A DNA stretch of 39,643 nucleotides from Candidatus Pacearchaeota archaeon (GCA_017609885.1 JAFCDB010000002.1:1-39643); one strand, 5' to 3'. Shown: positions 7,900 to 15,356, counted from the first letter of the stretch. A program made the numbers and translations. The notes: a model not told the origin generated them from the letters alone.

Positions 7900-8166
7900 T
7901 CAATCCTCCAAATTAATTCCCAATTTGCTAATTTTCTTCCTATTTTCAAATAATCTATTATTAAAAAATAAGACAATAATTAAAACAACAACTCCAACAA
8001 TAAAGATGCTCAAAAATTTTAAAATAAGAACACTCTCTTTTTTCAATATTGGAATCGAACTAAACATAAATGCGATAAAAAGTGTAGCAACAATTACAAG
8101 AGAAACATTCAAATAATTTAAATCTGTTTGATATTTTAAATCATATAAATTTTTTCTAACATCCAT
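7900..8166 (-). CDS. Small membrane protein, two TM segments
   Basis: 88 aa from the ATG at 8166 (MDVRKNLYDLK), one base after the stop of the upstream gene. Two hydrophobic segments are visible (VSLVIVATLFIAFMF and FLSIFIVGVVVLIIVLFF), with a basic C-terminal tail. The role is unknown. It probably forms a two-gene operon with the 69-aa membrane protein. Confidence 0.6.
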   Translation of the reverse strand: MDVRKNLYDLKYQTDLNYLNVSLVIVATLFIAFMFSSIPILKKESVLILKFLSIFIVGVVVLIIVLFFNNRLFENRKKISKLGINLED

Positions 8167-8167
8167 T

Positions 8168-8377
8168 TTAATTAACAAATGCATCTAAAAAATAAAACAA
8201 ACCAATAAAAAATAACACCAACCCAATTATCCCACTCACCAAAGCAATTGCCTCTATTTTAATCACAAATGGAGCAGTAACAAACATCACAAGTAATCCT
8301 GCAATAAGAATAATTATCGAAAAAACTTTCTGGTCTTTTAATGTTTTAAACGGAAACATTCCTTTATTTTTTACCAT
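8168..8377 (-). CDS. Small membrane protein, two TM segments
   Basis: 69 aa with a short Lys-rich N-terminus and two hydrophobic segments (VFSIIILIAGLLVMFVTAPF and ALVSGIIGLVLFFIGLFYFL). A TATA-like TTTAAATAATT on the minus strand (about 8395-8405) predicts a leaderless start at 8377. Function unknown; the downstream gene starts one base after its stop. Confidence 0.6.
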   Translation of the reverse strand: MVKNKGMFPFKTLKDQKVFSIIILIAGLLVMFVTAPFVIKIEAIALVSGIIGLVLFFIGLFYFLDAFVN

Positions 8378-8423
8378 GTTAATTCAAAAACAACCAATTA
8401 TTTAAATTTTTATATATTCTCTC

Positions 8424-8693
8424 CTACAACCCAAAATTCTCAATAAAATTTTCAATAACTCGATATTCATGAAGAAAGTCATTCCCCTTCTTTGTCAGAA
8501 CAAAAAACTTCTTATCCTTCTTATCATTCTCAAGCTTAACAAAATTCTTCTTCAACAACTCATCAACATAATTCTTAAACATCTGCGGAGAAAGATTCGA
8601 AGCATAAAGCAGCCGCGTCGGCTTAATCTGCCTGTTCTCTCTAATCGCACCAAGTATGTCCCTTATGATATCCAGTCGCTCTCTTTTCGCCAT
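8424..8693 (-). CDS. Winged-helix DNA-binding protein (Sso10a/HTH_45-like)
   Basis: 89 aa. The pattern is that of small archaeal winged-helix proteins: first helix RLDIIRDILGAIRENRQIKPTR, recognition helix SPQMFKNYVDELLKK, wing FVKLENDKKDKKFFVLTKKG, then a C-terminal helix that in Sso10a-like proteins makes a dimer coiled coil. The gene begins 8 bp after the stop of the polytopic membrane protein gene on the same strand, so the two probably work together, perhaps as membrane sensor and regulator (inferred). Confidence 0.75.
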   Translation of the reverse strand: MAKRERLDIIRDILGAIRENRQIKPTRLLYASNLSPQMFKNYVDELLKKNFVKLENDKKDKKFFVLTKKGNDFLHEYRVIENFIENFGL

Positions 8694-8701
8694 TTTATTT
8701 T

Positions 8702-9361
8702 TTATTTAATTACATTGATTATTCCGTAGAGGAATAGTAGGAAAATGATTATGTTTAAAATATAGATGCTGATGAGAGCAACAGGTGACCATTCAAGATA
8801 CAGGGCGGCGATTGCATTTAAAATCCAGGCAATTAGACTTAGCATCATCGCAACAAAATAAAATTTTAGGAATTTTCTTTGGCTTCCTTTTTTTCTAAAA
8901 TTCACATAACTTATTATCGACGCAGAAATGAAAAGGATAATTTGTGAGAGGAACATAAAACAAAAAGCACTCCAAATATAATCTAAGAGAACAACTACAA
9001 AGGCCATTGTATAAAAGATTAAAAGTTTCTTGTTGAATAATGAACTATAAAGTTTTTGTTTGCTGATTTCAAATTTTTTCCAAATAAGACTAAACAAAAG
9101 AAAAAATCCAGCCATAATTATAAAAAATTCAAAAAAGAATTTTGTTGTTGCAGGACAGGAATATATTGTCGGTAAAACATGCCGTATTGCAAATGCAATT
9201 CCATAAAAAAAGAACGCGTTTCTGAAAAATCTGATTCCATGATGCATACTTAATCGAAAAAGTTTGTCTGTTCTTAAAACTATGAAAACACAAATAAGTG
9301 TAACTATAATTCCGTAAATTAATTTTATCAGCTCTTTGTTTTCTATTATGATGTCTAACAT
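8702..9361 (-). CDS. Polytopic membrane protein (about seven TM)
   Basis: 219 aa with about seven hydrophobic segments separated by short basic loops, and no extracytoplasmic domain of note. I do not recognise the family; it resembles seven-helix membrane proteins encoded beside small winged-helix genes in archaea. A TATA-like GGTATATAAATCC on the minus strand about 25-35 bp upstream supports a leaderless start at 9361. Confidence 0.6.
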   Translation of the reverse strand: MLDIIIENKELIKLIYGIIVTLICVFIVLRTDKLFRLSMHHGIRFFRNAFFFYGIAFAIRHVLPTIYSCPATTKFFFEFFIIMAGFFLLFSLIWKKFEISKQKLYSSLFNKKLLIFYTMAFVVVLLDYIWSAFCFMFLSQIILFISASIISYVNFRKKGSQRKFLKFYFVAMMLSLIAWILNAIAALYLEWSPVALISIYILNIIIFLLFLYGIINVIK

Positions 9362-9471
9362 GGAAATAGAATTGGAGAGAGTTATTTAAGGATTTATATA
9401 CCTCTCCTACATATTTCCCCTAACTATCTTTTCTTCTTATCGCTTATAAACAACTTTTTACTAAATTAATT

Positions 9472-9684
9472 ATGGAAAAAAGAGATTCGTCAGCACTTAT
9501 CGAAAACTTTTTTATGAATCCTGTCCTCTTTAGGGCAGGCCTTGTCAATAGGTCAGAAACAAATCGCCGGAACATAATGGCAAAATTCCTCCACCATCGG
9601 AATTCAATATCTCTCGGCTCATCTGATACAAGGTCTGCTCTTATTCTCAATCTAAATAAAAAAGGAGGTAAAAATGGAGAGTGA
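9472..9684 (+). CDS. Possible 70-aa hypothetical protein
   Basis: A 70-residue frame (start MEKRDSSALIENFF) with an ATG about 26 bp after a TATA-like GCTTATAAAC (9442-9451), which supports transcription from here. The protein is Arg/Asn/Ser-rich without recognisable motifs. Near its end lies a strong AAGGAGGT (9662-9669) in front of an ATG at 9674 that opens only a seven-codon frame. The segment could be a structured or leader RNA rather than a gene; CCTGTCCT / AGGGCAGG near 9519-9538 can pair. Confidence 0.35.
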   Translation: MEKRDSSALIENFFMNPVLFRAGLVNRSETNRRNIMAKFLHHRNSISLGSSDTRSALILNLNKKGGKNGE

Positions 9685-9746
9685 AATTCCACCTTAATAA
9701 ACAAAAATATCAAAACATTAATAAAAGTTGTTTGTATCTCAACTAT

Positions 9747-10193
9747 ATGAAAGATACAGGACTAAGCGAAATAACACTGCGAAAATACGAACGGCCTTAT
9801 AATATGGGTCAGCGGCAGTTGGTGAAAAAAATATGCCTTTCTCTTGGCTTGTTGCAACCTGGAGATTCAAGAGATGTTGTCGTTGATATTTTGACAGTGT
9901 TGATTAATTCTCAAAAACAAAAAAAGAAACTTAATTCTGAAGAAATTAGAGGGCGAGTTGAAAAAATCCGTAGAGAAAATAAACTTGAATTGAGAGGACT
10001 TGCAGAATCAAACATCAGAAGACAATTAAAGCGTTTGAGAGATTTAATGATGGTTGATAAAAACGCGAATTTGTATAATTTAAGTGAGTTTTCTAAGATG
10101 AGCGAAATTTTCGAGGAGAAAATCCTGAAGTTTCATGTTGAACCAAGTGTTGTGAGGATACGGGAATATCTTTCTGAACTTGATAAAGAATAA
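9747..10193 (+). CDS. Conserved-looking DNA-binding-type hypothetical protein
   Basis: 148 aa from the ATG at 9747 (MKDTGLSEITLRKYERP). A longer GTG start at 9681 adds residues that do not look like the rest. The sequence has an N-terminal segment with KKICLSLGLLQPGDSRDVVVDILTVLI, then a Lys/Arg-rich helical part (SEEIRGRVEKIRRENKLELRGLAESNIRRQLKRLRDL) like a winged helix, and a C-terminal helical tail. A role in transcription regulation is plausible. I cannot name the family. Confidence 0.6.
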   Translation: MKDTGLSEITLRKYERPYNMGQRQLVKKICLSLGLLQPGDSRDVVVDILTVLINSQKQKKKLNSEEIRGRVEKIRRENKLELRGLAESNIRRQLKRLRDLMMVDKNANLYNLSEFSKMSEIFEEKILKFHVEPSVVRIREYLSELDKE

Positions 10194-10200
10194 AACCAAA

Positions 10201-10231
10201 AAATATAAATACTTATATCAATTGATATAAG
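10201..10231 (+). promoter_or_regulatory. TATA box and 20-bp palindromic operator of a toxin-antitoxin pair
   Basis: AAATATAAAT (10201-10210) is followed directly by the perfect 20-bp palindrome CTTATATCAATTGATATAAG (10212-10231), which ends one base before the ATG at 10233. The palindrome covers the expected transcription start, as expected for autorepression by the DNA-binding antitoxin. Confidence 0.6.
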
Positions 10232-10232
10232 A

Positions 10233-10517
10233 ATGCTAACTCAACTAAAAATAAGAAAAAATGCTGCACGTTATCCTCGTCTAGACACAGTTCTAATGGT
10301 CGAGAAATTTATAGAAGAATATTCTGGAGAATTTAAACTCTACCAACTTTGGAAAAATTTGCCAAAAAAAATAATGTACCAGACATATAAGATAATAATT
10401 CTTTACCTTATAAACATAAATAAAATCGCGATTGACAGTCAGGGAGTTGTTGGATATATTTGGAATCCAGAACTAGGAAAAAAATATGAGAATAAACCAG
10501 AATTAACATGGGAATAA
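10233..10517 (+). CDS. Winged-helix protein, probable antitoxin
   Basis: 94 aa. The core VEKFIEEYSGEFKLYQLWKN, then MYQTYKIIILYLININKIAI, and the wing-like VVGYIWNPELG, fit a small winged-helix domain. It overlaps the downstream RelE-like gene by 10 bp. A perfect palindrome lies immediately upstream. Together these suggest an autoregulating antitoxin; the pairing is inferred from layout. Confidence 0.6.
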   Translation: MLTQLKIRKNAARYPRLDTVLMVEKFIEEYSGEFKLYQLWKNLPKKIMYQTYKIIILYLININKIAIDSQGVVGYIWNPELGKKYENKPELTWE

Positions 10518-10846
10518 GAAAACCAAGTAAAAGTGTTGTGTTTGCAGATGAAAGAATCAAACAAGCCTGGAAAGAGATTCTAAAAACAGATCCAGAATTT
10601 TCAAAACATTTGTTAAGAGCAAAAAAAGATTTAATAGATAATGCTTTTTGCGGTGTGCAGATTAGAAAGAGGTTAATTCCAAAAGTTCTAATCCAAAAAT
10701 ATGATATTAATAACCTCTGGAAATATAATTTACCAAATGCCTGGAGACTATTATACACTATTACAACTCCAAATAAAGTTGAAATTATTACAGTTGTTTT
10801 AGATTGGATGGATCATAAAGATTACGAACAGATTCTTGGATTTTAA
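10508..10846 (+). CDS. RelE/ParE-superfamily toxin-like protein
   Basis: 112 aa. The second half has the RelE/ParE core pattern: helices in the first half, then VQIRKRLIPK, NAWRLLYTITTPNKVEIITVVLDWMDHKDYEQIL, with a central strand pair and a C-terminal His-x-x-x-Tyr. Such proteins are ribosome-dependent mRNA interferases or gyrase poisons. It is translationally coupled to the winged-helix gene in front. Confidence 0.7.
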   Translation: MGIRKPSKSVVFADERIKQAWKEILKTDPEFSKHLLRAKKDLIDNAFCGVQIRKRLIPKVLIQKYDINNLWKYNLPNAWRLLYTITTPNKVEIITVVLDWMDHKDYEQILGF

Positions 10847-10879
10847 TCAGAATTAGAAAAAACTGCGAGAGTTGGATAA

Positions 10880-11089
10880 TTAATCCTTAAATTTACTTTC
10901 AATAATCTGAGAAATTGGTTTCCCTGTTTTCTTTTTTATTTTCTTAAGTTTATTTATAGTTTTCACTGAAAGAGTTATATCTATCCTTTTTCTTTGAAAC
11001 GGTAGTTGTTTAGTTTTGTCGTAGTTTTCAAGCGCTTCAAAAACTTCTTTATTCTCTTTCAAAATTTTTTTAATTTTACCTAATTGCAT
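10880..11089 (-). CDS. Ribbon-helix-helix protein, probable antitoxin of the Fic/Doc gene
   Basis: 69 aa. The C-terminal half, RKRIDITLSVKTINKLKKIK then GKPISQIIES, is a typical ribbon-helix-helix DNA-binding unit: one beta strand and two helices. The N-terminal 30 residues are Lys/Glu-rich and may contact the toxin. Its start lies 14 bp inside the end of the Fic/Doc gene. The toxin-first order is the reverse of the usual one. Confidence 0.65.
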   Translation of the reverse strand: MQLGKIKKILKENKEVFEALENYDKTKQLPFQRKRIDITLSVKTINKLKKIKKKTGKPISQIIESKFKD

Positions 11090-11411
11090 TTTTTAATCTA
11101 TACTTTATATTTCTTATATTTGAAATATTATTTTTTGCTATTGATATTATATGATGAATCAAAAGTTCTCTGTCAACTTGTTTTTTTTGTTCACTTGCAA
11201 AAGCAAATGCAACAAATGCTGCAGTTCTTTTATTTCCGTCAGAAAACGGATGATCAACAATGATGGCTCTCCACAAAAATGCAAGTCTTTTATATGGACC
11301 AATTTTTTTGTTTTCCATCATTTTAAATGCAAAATCTACACTAGAATCGCTTCTCAGGTTTCCTCCAAATCCCTCATTAACCCTCAATAAATCTTTCTGA
11401 CGAATATTCAT
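11076..11411 (-). CDS. Fic/Doc-family protein (probable toxin)
   Basis: 111 aa from the ATG at 11411, preferred over an ATG two codons upstream because a TATA-like AGTTTAAATAGT on the minus strand lies about 26 bp before it. The Fic motif HPFSDGNKRT is complete (HxFxDGNxR), so the enzyme should be active; Doc-type proteins phosphorylate EF-Tu and other Fic proteins AMPylate targets. The short length fits Doc. It overlaps a ribbon-helix-helix gene, forming a toxin-antitoxin-like unit. Confidence 0.85.
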   Translation of the reverse strand: MNIRQKDLLRVNEGFGGNLRSDSSVDFAFKMMENKKIGPYKRLAFLWRAIIVDHPFSDGNKRTAAFVAFAFASEQKKQVDRELLIHHIISIAKNNISNIRNIKYRLKNAIR

Positions 11412-11491
11412 ACACATAAATAATGGTTAGATACTATTTAAACTTTTCGCTACACAAATAATTTTATAAATCCTTTTTTCTTTATTTAACT

Positions 11492-11662
11492 ATGAGAAAT
11501 AAAAGAGCTTTCCCAGTTTTTGCAGTTATCTTATTGATTTTTGCACTTGTCTGGCTGTTAAGCGACTTAGGATTTTGGAACATTGACATTCCCTGGATTC
11601 CTTTGATCGTAGCAGTTATTGCTGTTGGACTGATTTTTAATAGATTAATTTATGGAAAATGA
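11492..11662 (+). CDS. Small membrane protein, DUF5668/LiaI-LiaF TM-like
   Basis: 56 aa with two hydrophobic segments (FPVFAVILLIFALVWLLSDL and IPLIVAVIAVGLIF) joined by a short turn with Trp and Pro, then a basic end. The pattern resembles the LiaI/LiaF-type transmembrane domain. The stop overlaps the next gene start (ATGA). A TATA-like TTTATAAAT lies about 25 bp upstream of the ATG. Confidence 0.6.
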   Translation: MRNKRAFPVFAVILLIFALVWLLSDLGFWNIDIPWIPLIVAVIAVGLIFNRLIYGK

Positions 11663-12105
11663 AATCTAATGTTAAAAAAATTAAGAGGAGAATATTTTGG
11701 ATAGTTTGGAGTTTAATTGCAATTTTTATTTTGCTTGTAGGGTTGTTTATTGGAGTTAACGAGGAATTTTTGAAAAGAGAGTTTTTTATGGTTGGTGCTT
11801 TTTTGGCACTTTTGTTTCTTGTTTTAGGAGGGGTGTTAATTTATCTAACAAAAAAAGCAAAAATAAAGGGAAAATTAAAATGGTTTTTGATGATGACCGG
11901 AAGTTCGTCTGTGGCTTTTTTAGCGTCGGTGTTGCTTCATAACTTTTTTTATGCTCTTACTATGATTAGTGAAAACATTGTTGTTTTGAAATATTTTTTT
12001 GAGGCTCTTCATGTAATTTTCTTTTTGATTGGAATTCCTGCAAGTCCAATAGTTTTTATAATTGGAGCAGTCGGAAGTATTTTATTACTCAGGAGAAAAG
12101 TTTAA
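11659..12105 (+). CDS. Four-TM hypothetical membrane protein
   Basis: 148 aa with a basic N-terminus (MKSNVKKIKRRI) and four hydrophobic segments: around residues 10-30, 42-65, 73-95 and 115-143. No motif is recognised. It is translationally coupled (ATGA) to the 56-aa membrane protein in front, so the two may form one membrane unit. Confidence 0.6.
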   Translation: MKSNVKKIKRRIFWIVWSLIAIFILLVGLFIGVNEEFLKREFFMVGAFLALLFLVLGGVLIYLTKKAKIKGKLKWFLMMTGSSSVAFLASVLLHNFFYALTMISENIVVLKYFFEALHVIFFLIGIPASPIVFIIGAVGSILLLRRKV

Positions 12106-12144
12106 ACTAACTAAACAAGTAATTTAACTAATTAGAAGAACTTA

Positions 12145-12273
12145 TCAATATCTTTCTTTTTTTCTAAGCTCAAATTCGCAGTGAGTGCATTTCCATTTTT
12201 CATAAACGTCTTCTTTAAATGAAAACGGCACCAACTTCCCCTCCTCGCACTTCGGACATTTTGGAAATTCCAT
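12145..12273 (-). CDS. 42-aa zinc-ribbon protein
   Basis: A short minus-strand frame with two CxxC pairs (CPKC near residue 6 and CTHC near residue 29), about 20 residues apart, in a Lys/Glu-rich context. That is the full size of a zinc ribbon. The Cys pattern makes a chance ORF unlikely. Function unknown; such mini-ribbons are common in archaea. Confidence 0.6.
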   Translation of the reverse strand: MEFPKCPKCEEGKLVPFSFKEDVYEKWKCTHCEFELRKKERY

Positions 12274-12331
12274 AATTATTGATTTGTTTAAGGGTTTATA
12301 AAAGTTTGCAGAAATTTCCGCAAATAGGTAA

Positions 12332-12434
12332 ATTTAAAAACCTCTATTTCAATCAAATATTGTAAACTATACTACATCATCAACATTTGATTTTCTTAAA
12401 TGTCGATGCATCGGTAGAAGGTTTTAATCAGAAA
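12332..12434 (+). promoter_or_regulatory. Promoter and leader of the uL1 operon
   Basis: A TATA-like ATTTAAAAA at 12332-12340 predicts transcription from about 12362, which leaves a leader of about 70 nt before the uL1 ATG. It contains the palindrome CGATGCATCG (12404-12413). Archaeal uL1 is known to repress its own mRNA through a site that mimics its 23S rRNA target, so this leader is a reasonable place to look; I cannot show the mimic by eye. Confidence 0.4.
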
Positions 12435-13073
12435 ATGAACAACTTAAAACACAACTTAAAACTTGAAAAAGCATTAATAGAAATCCGCAAAAATGCAAAG
12501 GAAAGAAAATTCGACCAATCAATAGATTTAATTGTAAATTTAAAAAAATTCGATGTTAAAAAAACTCAGATAAATATTTATGCCTCGCTTCCAAATAAAA
12601 TAAAAGATAAAAAGGTTTGCGGATTCATTGAATCGAAAAATGATGCAATTGACACAATTCCAAAAAAGAATTTTCCGCTCTATAAAGATAAAAAGAAAGT
12701 TAAAAAATTAGTTGCTAAGTATGATTTTTTTATTGCATCTGGACCAAATATGCCAGGAGTTGCAACAACTTTTGGAAGAGTTTTGGGACCTGCAGGAAAA
12801 ATGCCGTCGCCAAAAATGGGAATTATAATGCAGGAAAATGAAAAAGCTATTAAAGATTTGGTAGATAAGATTAATCATAGTGTAAGAATTCAAACAAAAG
12901 AGCCCTCAATTAAAATAATTATTGGAAAGCAAAGTATGAATGATGAGCAGATTATTGAGAATGTAAAATCAGCTTATTCTGCAATTTTGCATGAACTGCC
13001 TCTTAAAAAAGATAATATGAAAAGTGTTATGATTAAATTTACAATGGGGAAACCATTACGCGTGGAGGTTTGA
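12435..13073 (+). CDS. rpl1: Ribosomal protein uL1
   Basis: 212 aa from the ATG at 12435; an upstream TTG gives unfamiliar residues. It forms the L1 stalk on the large subunit and helps release E-site tRNA. The signature region FFIASGPNMPGVATTFGRVLGPAGKMPSPK is complete (residues about 98-127). The usual archaeal neighbour uL11 is not encoded before it. Confidence 0.95.
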   Translation: MNNLKHNLKLEKALIEIRKNAKERKFDQSIDLIVNLKKFDVKKTQINIYASLPNKIKDKKVCGFIESKNDAIDTIPKKNFPLYKDKKKVKKLVAKYDFFIASGPNMPGVATTFGRVLGPAGKMPSPKMGIIMQENEKAIKDLVDKINHSVRIQTKEPSIKIIIGKQSMNDEQIIENVKSAYSAILHELPLKKDNMKSVMIKFTMGKPLRVEV

Positions 13074-13074
13074 G

Positions 13075-13137
13075 ATGGAAAAAATATATCTTGAAGGGGG
13101 AGGAGATGTTAGAAAAGGAGAAAGTAAATTAAAATGA
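13075..13137 (+). CDS. 20-aa micro-ORF between uL1 and uL10
   Basis: An ATG one base after the uL1 stop opens a frame of 20 codons (MEKIYLEGGG, then DVRKGESKLK) that ends with ATGA over the uL10 start. It contains GGGGGAGGAG and AAAAGGAG, strong Shine-Dalgarno-like stretches. It may carry ribosomes from uL1 to uL10 rather than make a useful peptide. It is not a copy of the hairpin micro-ORF repeated in the uL3 operon, but its placement is the same. Confidence 0.45.
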   Translation: MEKIYLEGGGDVRKGESKLK

Positions 13138-14039
13138 CGCCCCAAAAACAAACTCATGTATCAAAAGAAAAACTCGCACTAGTAAAAGAACTTGTAAATT
13201 TAATGAACGCAAAAAATACAGTAATGATTGCTTCAATAAAAGGACTTCCCGCAGCACAGTTCCAACAAATAAAAAAATCCTTAAGAGGAAAAGTTGAAGT
13301 CCGAGTTGTAAAAAAAAGAATGCTAATTCGAGCGCTTGAAAACACAGATAAAGAAACACTAAAAAAATTAAAAAGTCATGCTAAGGAAGACATTGCAATT
13401 TTAATTTCTGATATGGATGCATTTGAACTTTCGAAAAAACTTTCAGAAAACAAAAATCCTGTAAAAGCAAAAACAGGACAGGAAGCTCCAGAAGATGTAG
13501 AAATCGAAGCAGGTCCAACAGATTTACCAGCAGGTCCGGCAGTCAGCGAGTTAGGAAGTTTAGGATTAGTAGTAAAGATTACAGACGGAAAAATAGAAAT
13601 CTTAGAACCAAGAGTAGTTGTAAAAAAAGGAAAAATAATTAATGAAGAGGCTGCAAGTGTTATGGGGAAACTGGGCATTTTACCTTTTTCAGTTGGATTT
13701 ATTCCAGATGTTGCATATGATTCAAAAGATAACATAATTTTTGAAGAACTAAAAATTGATAGTAAAGAAACTGTTGATGAAATGAAAAATATTTTTGCAA
13801 AAGCTAAGGGTTTTGCTGTTTCACTGAATTGGATTTGCAAAAATACAATTAGGATTTTGTTGTCGAAGGCAGCGAGCCATGAAAGGGCTTTAAATGGATT
13901 GATTGGGGAGGAGAAAGTTGAAGAAAAACCTGCAGAGGAATCGCCGGCCGAAGAAAAACCAGTAGAATCTGCAAAAGAAGAACCAACAGAAGAAAATATT
14001 CCGCAAGAATCTAAATCAGAGGAAGAAAAAAATGCATAA
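13134..14039 (+). CDS. rpl10: Ribosomal protein uL10 (P0)
   Basis: 301 aa base of the ribosomal stalk, which anchors P1 dimers and recruits translation GTPases. The N-terminal RNA-binding domain (KGLPAAQFQQIKKSLRGK) and the archaeal insertion domain (AGPTDLPAGPAVSELG) are present, then the C-terminal spine for P1 binding. The tail of about 40 residues is Glu/Pro/Lys-rich (EEKPAEESPAEEKP) and lacks the usual terminal SLFG-type hydrophobic end; it stops at SEEEKNA. Confidence 0.94.
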   Translation: MTPQKQTHVSKEKLALVKELVNLMNAKNTVMIASIKGLPAAQFQQIKKSLRGKVEVRVVKKRMLIRALENTDKETLKKLKSHAKEDIAILISDMDAFELSKKLSENKNPVKAKTGQEAPEDVEIEAGPTDLPAGPAVSELGSLGLVVKITDGKIEILEPRVVVKKGKIINEEAASVMGKLGILPFSVGFIPDVAYDSKDNIIFEELKIDSKETVDEMKNIFAKAKGFAVSLNWICKNTIRILLSKAASHERALNGLIGEEKVEEKPAEESPAEEKPVESAKEEPTEENIPQESKSEEEKNA

Positions 14040-14184
14040 ATATGAATATAGACTAAGAATGCAAAACATAGAACATATGGTTAAACATCAAGAACTTTCA
14101 CACGACGAATTTAATTTAGCTATTGGAGAATACATGGAATTGCAAAGTTTATATTTTGAATCTAAATTAGGAGAAGATGAATAA
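14032..14184 (+). CDS. 50-aa helical ORF between uL10 and P1
   Basis: The frame starts 8 bases inside the end of uL10 and ends one base over the P1 start (TAATG). The product (MHKYEYRLRMQNIEHM, then HQELSHDEFNLAIGEY) looks like two short helices with a C-terminal acidic end. I recognise no family. Tight coupling on both sides argues for translation. It parallels the extra ORFs in the uL3 operon. Confidence 0.6.
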   Translation: MHKYEYRLRMQNIEHMVKHQELSHDEFNLAIGEYMELQSLYFESKLGEDE

Positions 14185-14471
14185 TGGAGTATGTATACGC
14201 AGCTCTTTTATTGCACAAGCTCGGAAAACCAGTTGACGAAGAAGGCTTGAAAAAAGTCATCGCAGCAACAGGTGCAGAAGTTGACGAGGGAAAAGTAAAA
14301 CTTTTAGTAGCAAATCTCAAAGACGTTGACATTGATAAAGAACTTGAAAGTGCAGTTGCAGCAGCACCTTCAACATCAAGCAACGAGCCAGCAAAAGAAG
14401 AGAAAAAACAAGAAAAGAAAGAAGAAAAAGCATCTGCAGCAGCAGAAGGTTTGTCGTCGCTATTTGGTTAA
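14184..14471 (+). CDS. rpl12: Ribosomal stalk protein P1 (aL12)
   Basis: 95 aa acidic stalk protein. The N-terminal dimer domain starts MEYVYAALLLHKLGKPVDEEGL, followed by an Ala-rich hinge, a Glu/Lys charged stretch and the C-terminal GLSSLFG, the conserved hydrophobic end that contacts elongation factors. Confidence 0.95.
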   Translation: MEYVYAALLLHKLGKPVDEEGLKKVIAATGAEVDEGKVKLLVANLKDVDIDKELESAVAAAPSTSSNEPAKEEKKQEKKEEKASAAAEGLSSLFG

Positions 14472-14578
14472 TTTATTTTTACTTTACTAAATAGTAAGGC
14501 AAGCCAATTATAGTTCTTACTAGGTCATATATTACAGAGTAGCAAACTTTAAAATGTCTAAATCAATGATTAAATTAT

Positions 14579-14663
14579 GCTGACATCGCATAGTTCGGAA
14601 TGAAAAATTCCTCTTGCCTAAAAGGCGAACACGACATCGCATAAACACTGCCGACATCGCATA
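14579..14663 (+). repeat. Three copies of the tRNA-Ser 5' end sequence
   Basis: GACATCGCATA occurs at 14582, 14633 and 14653. The last is in the tRNA gene itself. The first copy matches the first 16 bases of the tRNA with one mismatch (GCTGACATCGCATAGT, 14579-14594). Between the first two lie small hairpins (GGAAT/ATTCC and GCC/GGC). The segment lies between the P1 stop and the tRNA. It could be tRNA 5' fragments left by recombination or a structured tRNA leader. Confidence 0.6.
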
Positions 14664-14729
14664 GTGGTATTGCATCTGGCTTGAGACCAGAGCCCTTTGG
14701 GCCCCCCGGTTCGATTCCGGGTGTCGGCG
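14650..14729 (+). tRNA. tRNA-Ser (anticodon UGA)
   Basis: An 80-base cloverleaf. The acceptor stem GCCGACA pairs with TGTCGGC; the anticodon arm is TCTGG, loop CTTGAGA, CCAGA; the long variable arm GCCC-TTT-GGGC is typical of type II tRNA; the T arm has loop TTCGATT between CCCGG and CCGGG. Loop positions 34-36 read TGA, so it decodes UCA, and the long variable arm agrees with serine. CCA is not encoded. Confidence 0.93.
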
Positions 14730-14768
14730 TATCACAAATCTTATATAATTTAAAACCTTAATATTCCA

Positions 14769-15341
14769 ATGGAAAACGGATATCAAATTAAAGATGAAAC
14801 AATAATTATCAACAGAGAATTAACAGAATTAGACATCTTCTTAAAAGATTTTCTTGACATATTAAAAAACCACTCTGATTATTTAGTTGTGTCAGAATTT
14901 GTTAGTATTTCGACAGGAAGAATTAGAGGAACAGAAGACATTGATGTATTAGTTCCAATCATGAAAAAAGAGAAATTTATCAAGTTTTTCAAAGATATAG
15001 AAGACAACGGATTTTGGTGTTATCAAGGAGACGACGTAAATAAAATTCAATCCTATTTAGATGAATCAATAAATATTCGTTTTGCAAGAAAAAATTAAAT
15101 GTTCCCAAATATTGAATTCATGCCAATTGACCAAACAAGAAAAGCAAAATATTATGAATTTTCACATCCCCAAAAAATAAGGATAGATGGTTTTACTTTC
15201 AACATTCCTCAAATCGAATTTGAAATCCTATATAAAGAAATAATTTTGTCTGGGAAAAAAGATATTGAAGATGCAAGACATCTTAGGACTTTCTTTTCTG
15301 AAATTTTAAAAAAGAAAAATTCGAAGAATATGAAAAAATAA
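14769..15341 (+). pseudogene. Nucleotidyltransferase-like protein interrupted by a stop codon
   Basis: Two abutting frames in the same phase, 14769-15098 and 15099-15341, are separated only by a TAA at 15096-15098. The first holds a nucleotidyltransferase-like motif (STGRIRGTEDIDVLVP) and the second continues as the rest of such a domain (QIEFEILYKEIILSGKKDIEDARHL). One substitution would restore a single protein of 190 aa. A one-base shift in the A runs near 15308-15319 would also extend it over the next gene start (EKFEEYEKIIKEG). It may be a decayed MNT/AbiEii-type antitoxin or toxin, or a true split gene. Confidence 0.65.
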
Positions 15342-15356
15342 TAAAGGAGGGAAAAA

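Noticed and set aside
9444-9713. Minus-strand 89-aa ORF at 9.5 kb
   Set aside because: It lacks a promoter at its start and its residues show no domain pattern; the TATA box and Shine-Dalgarno sequences here point to the plus strand.
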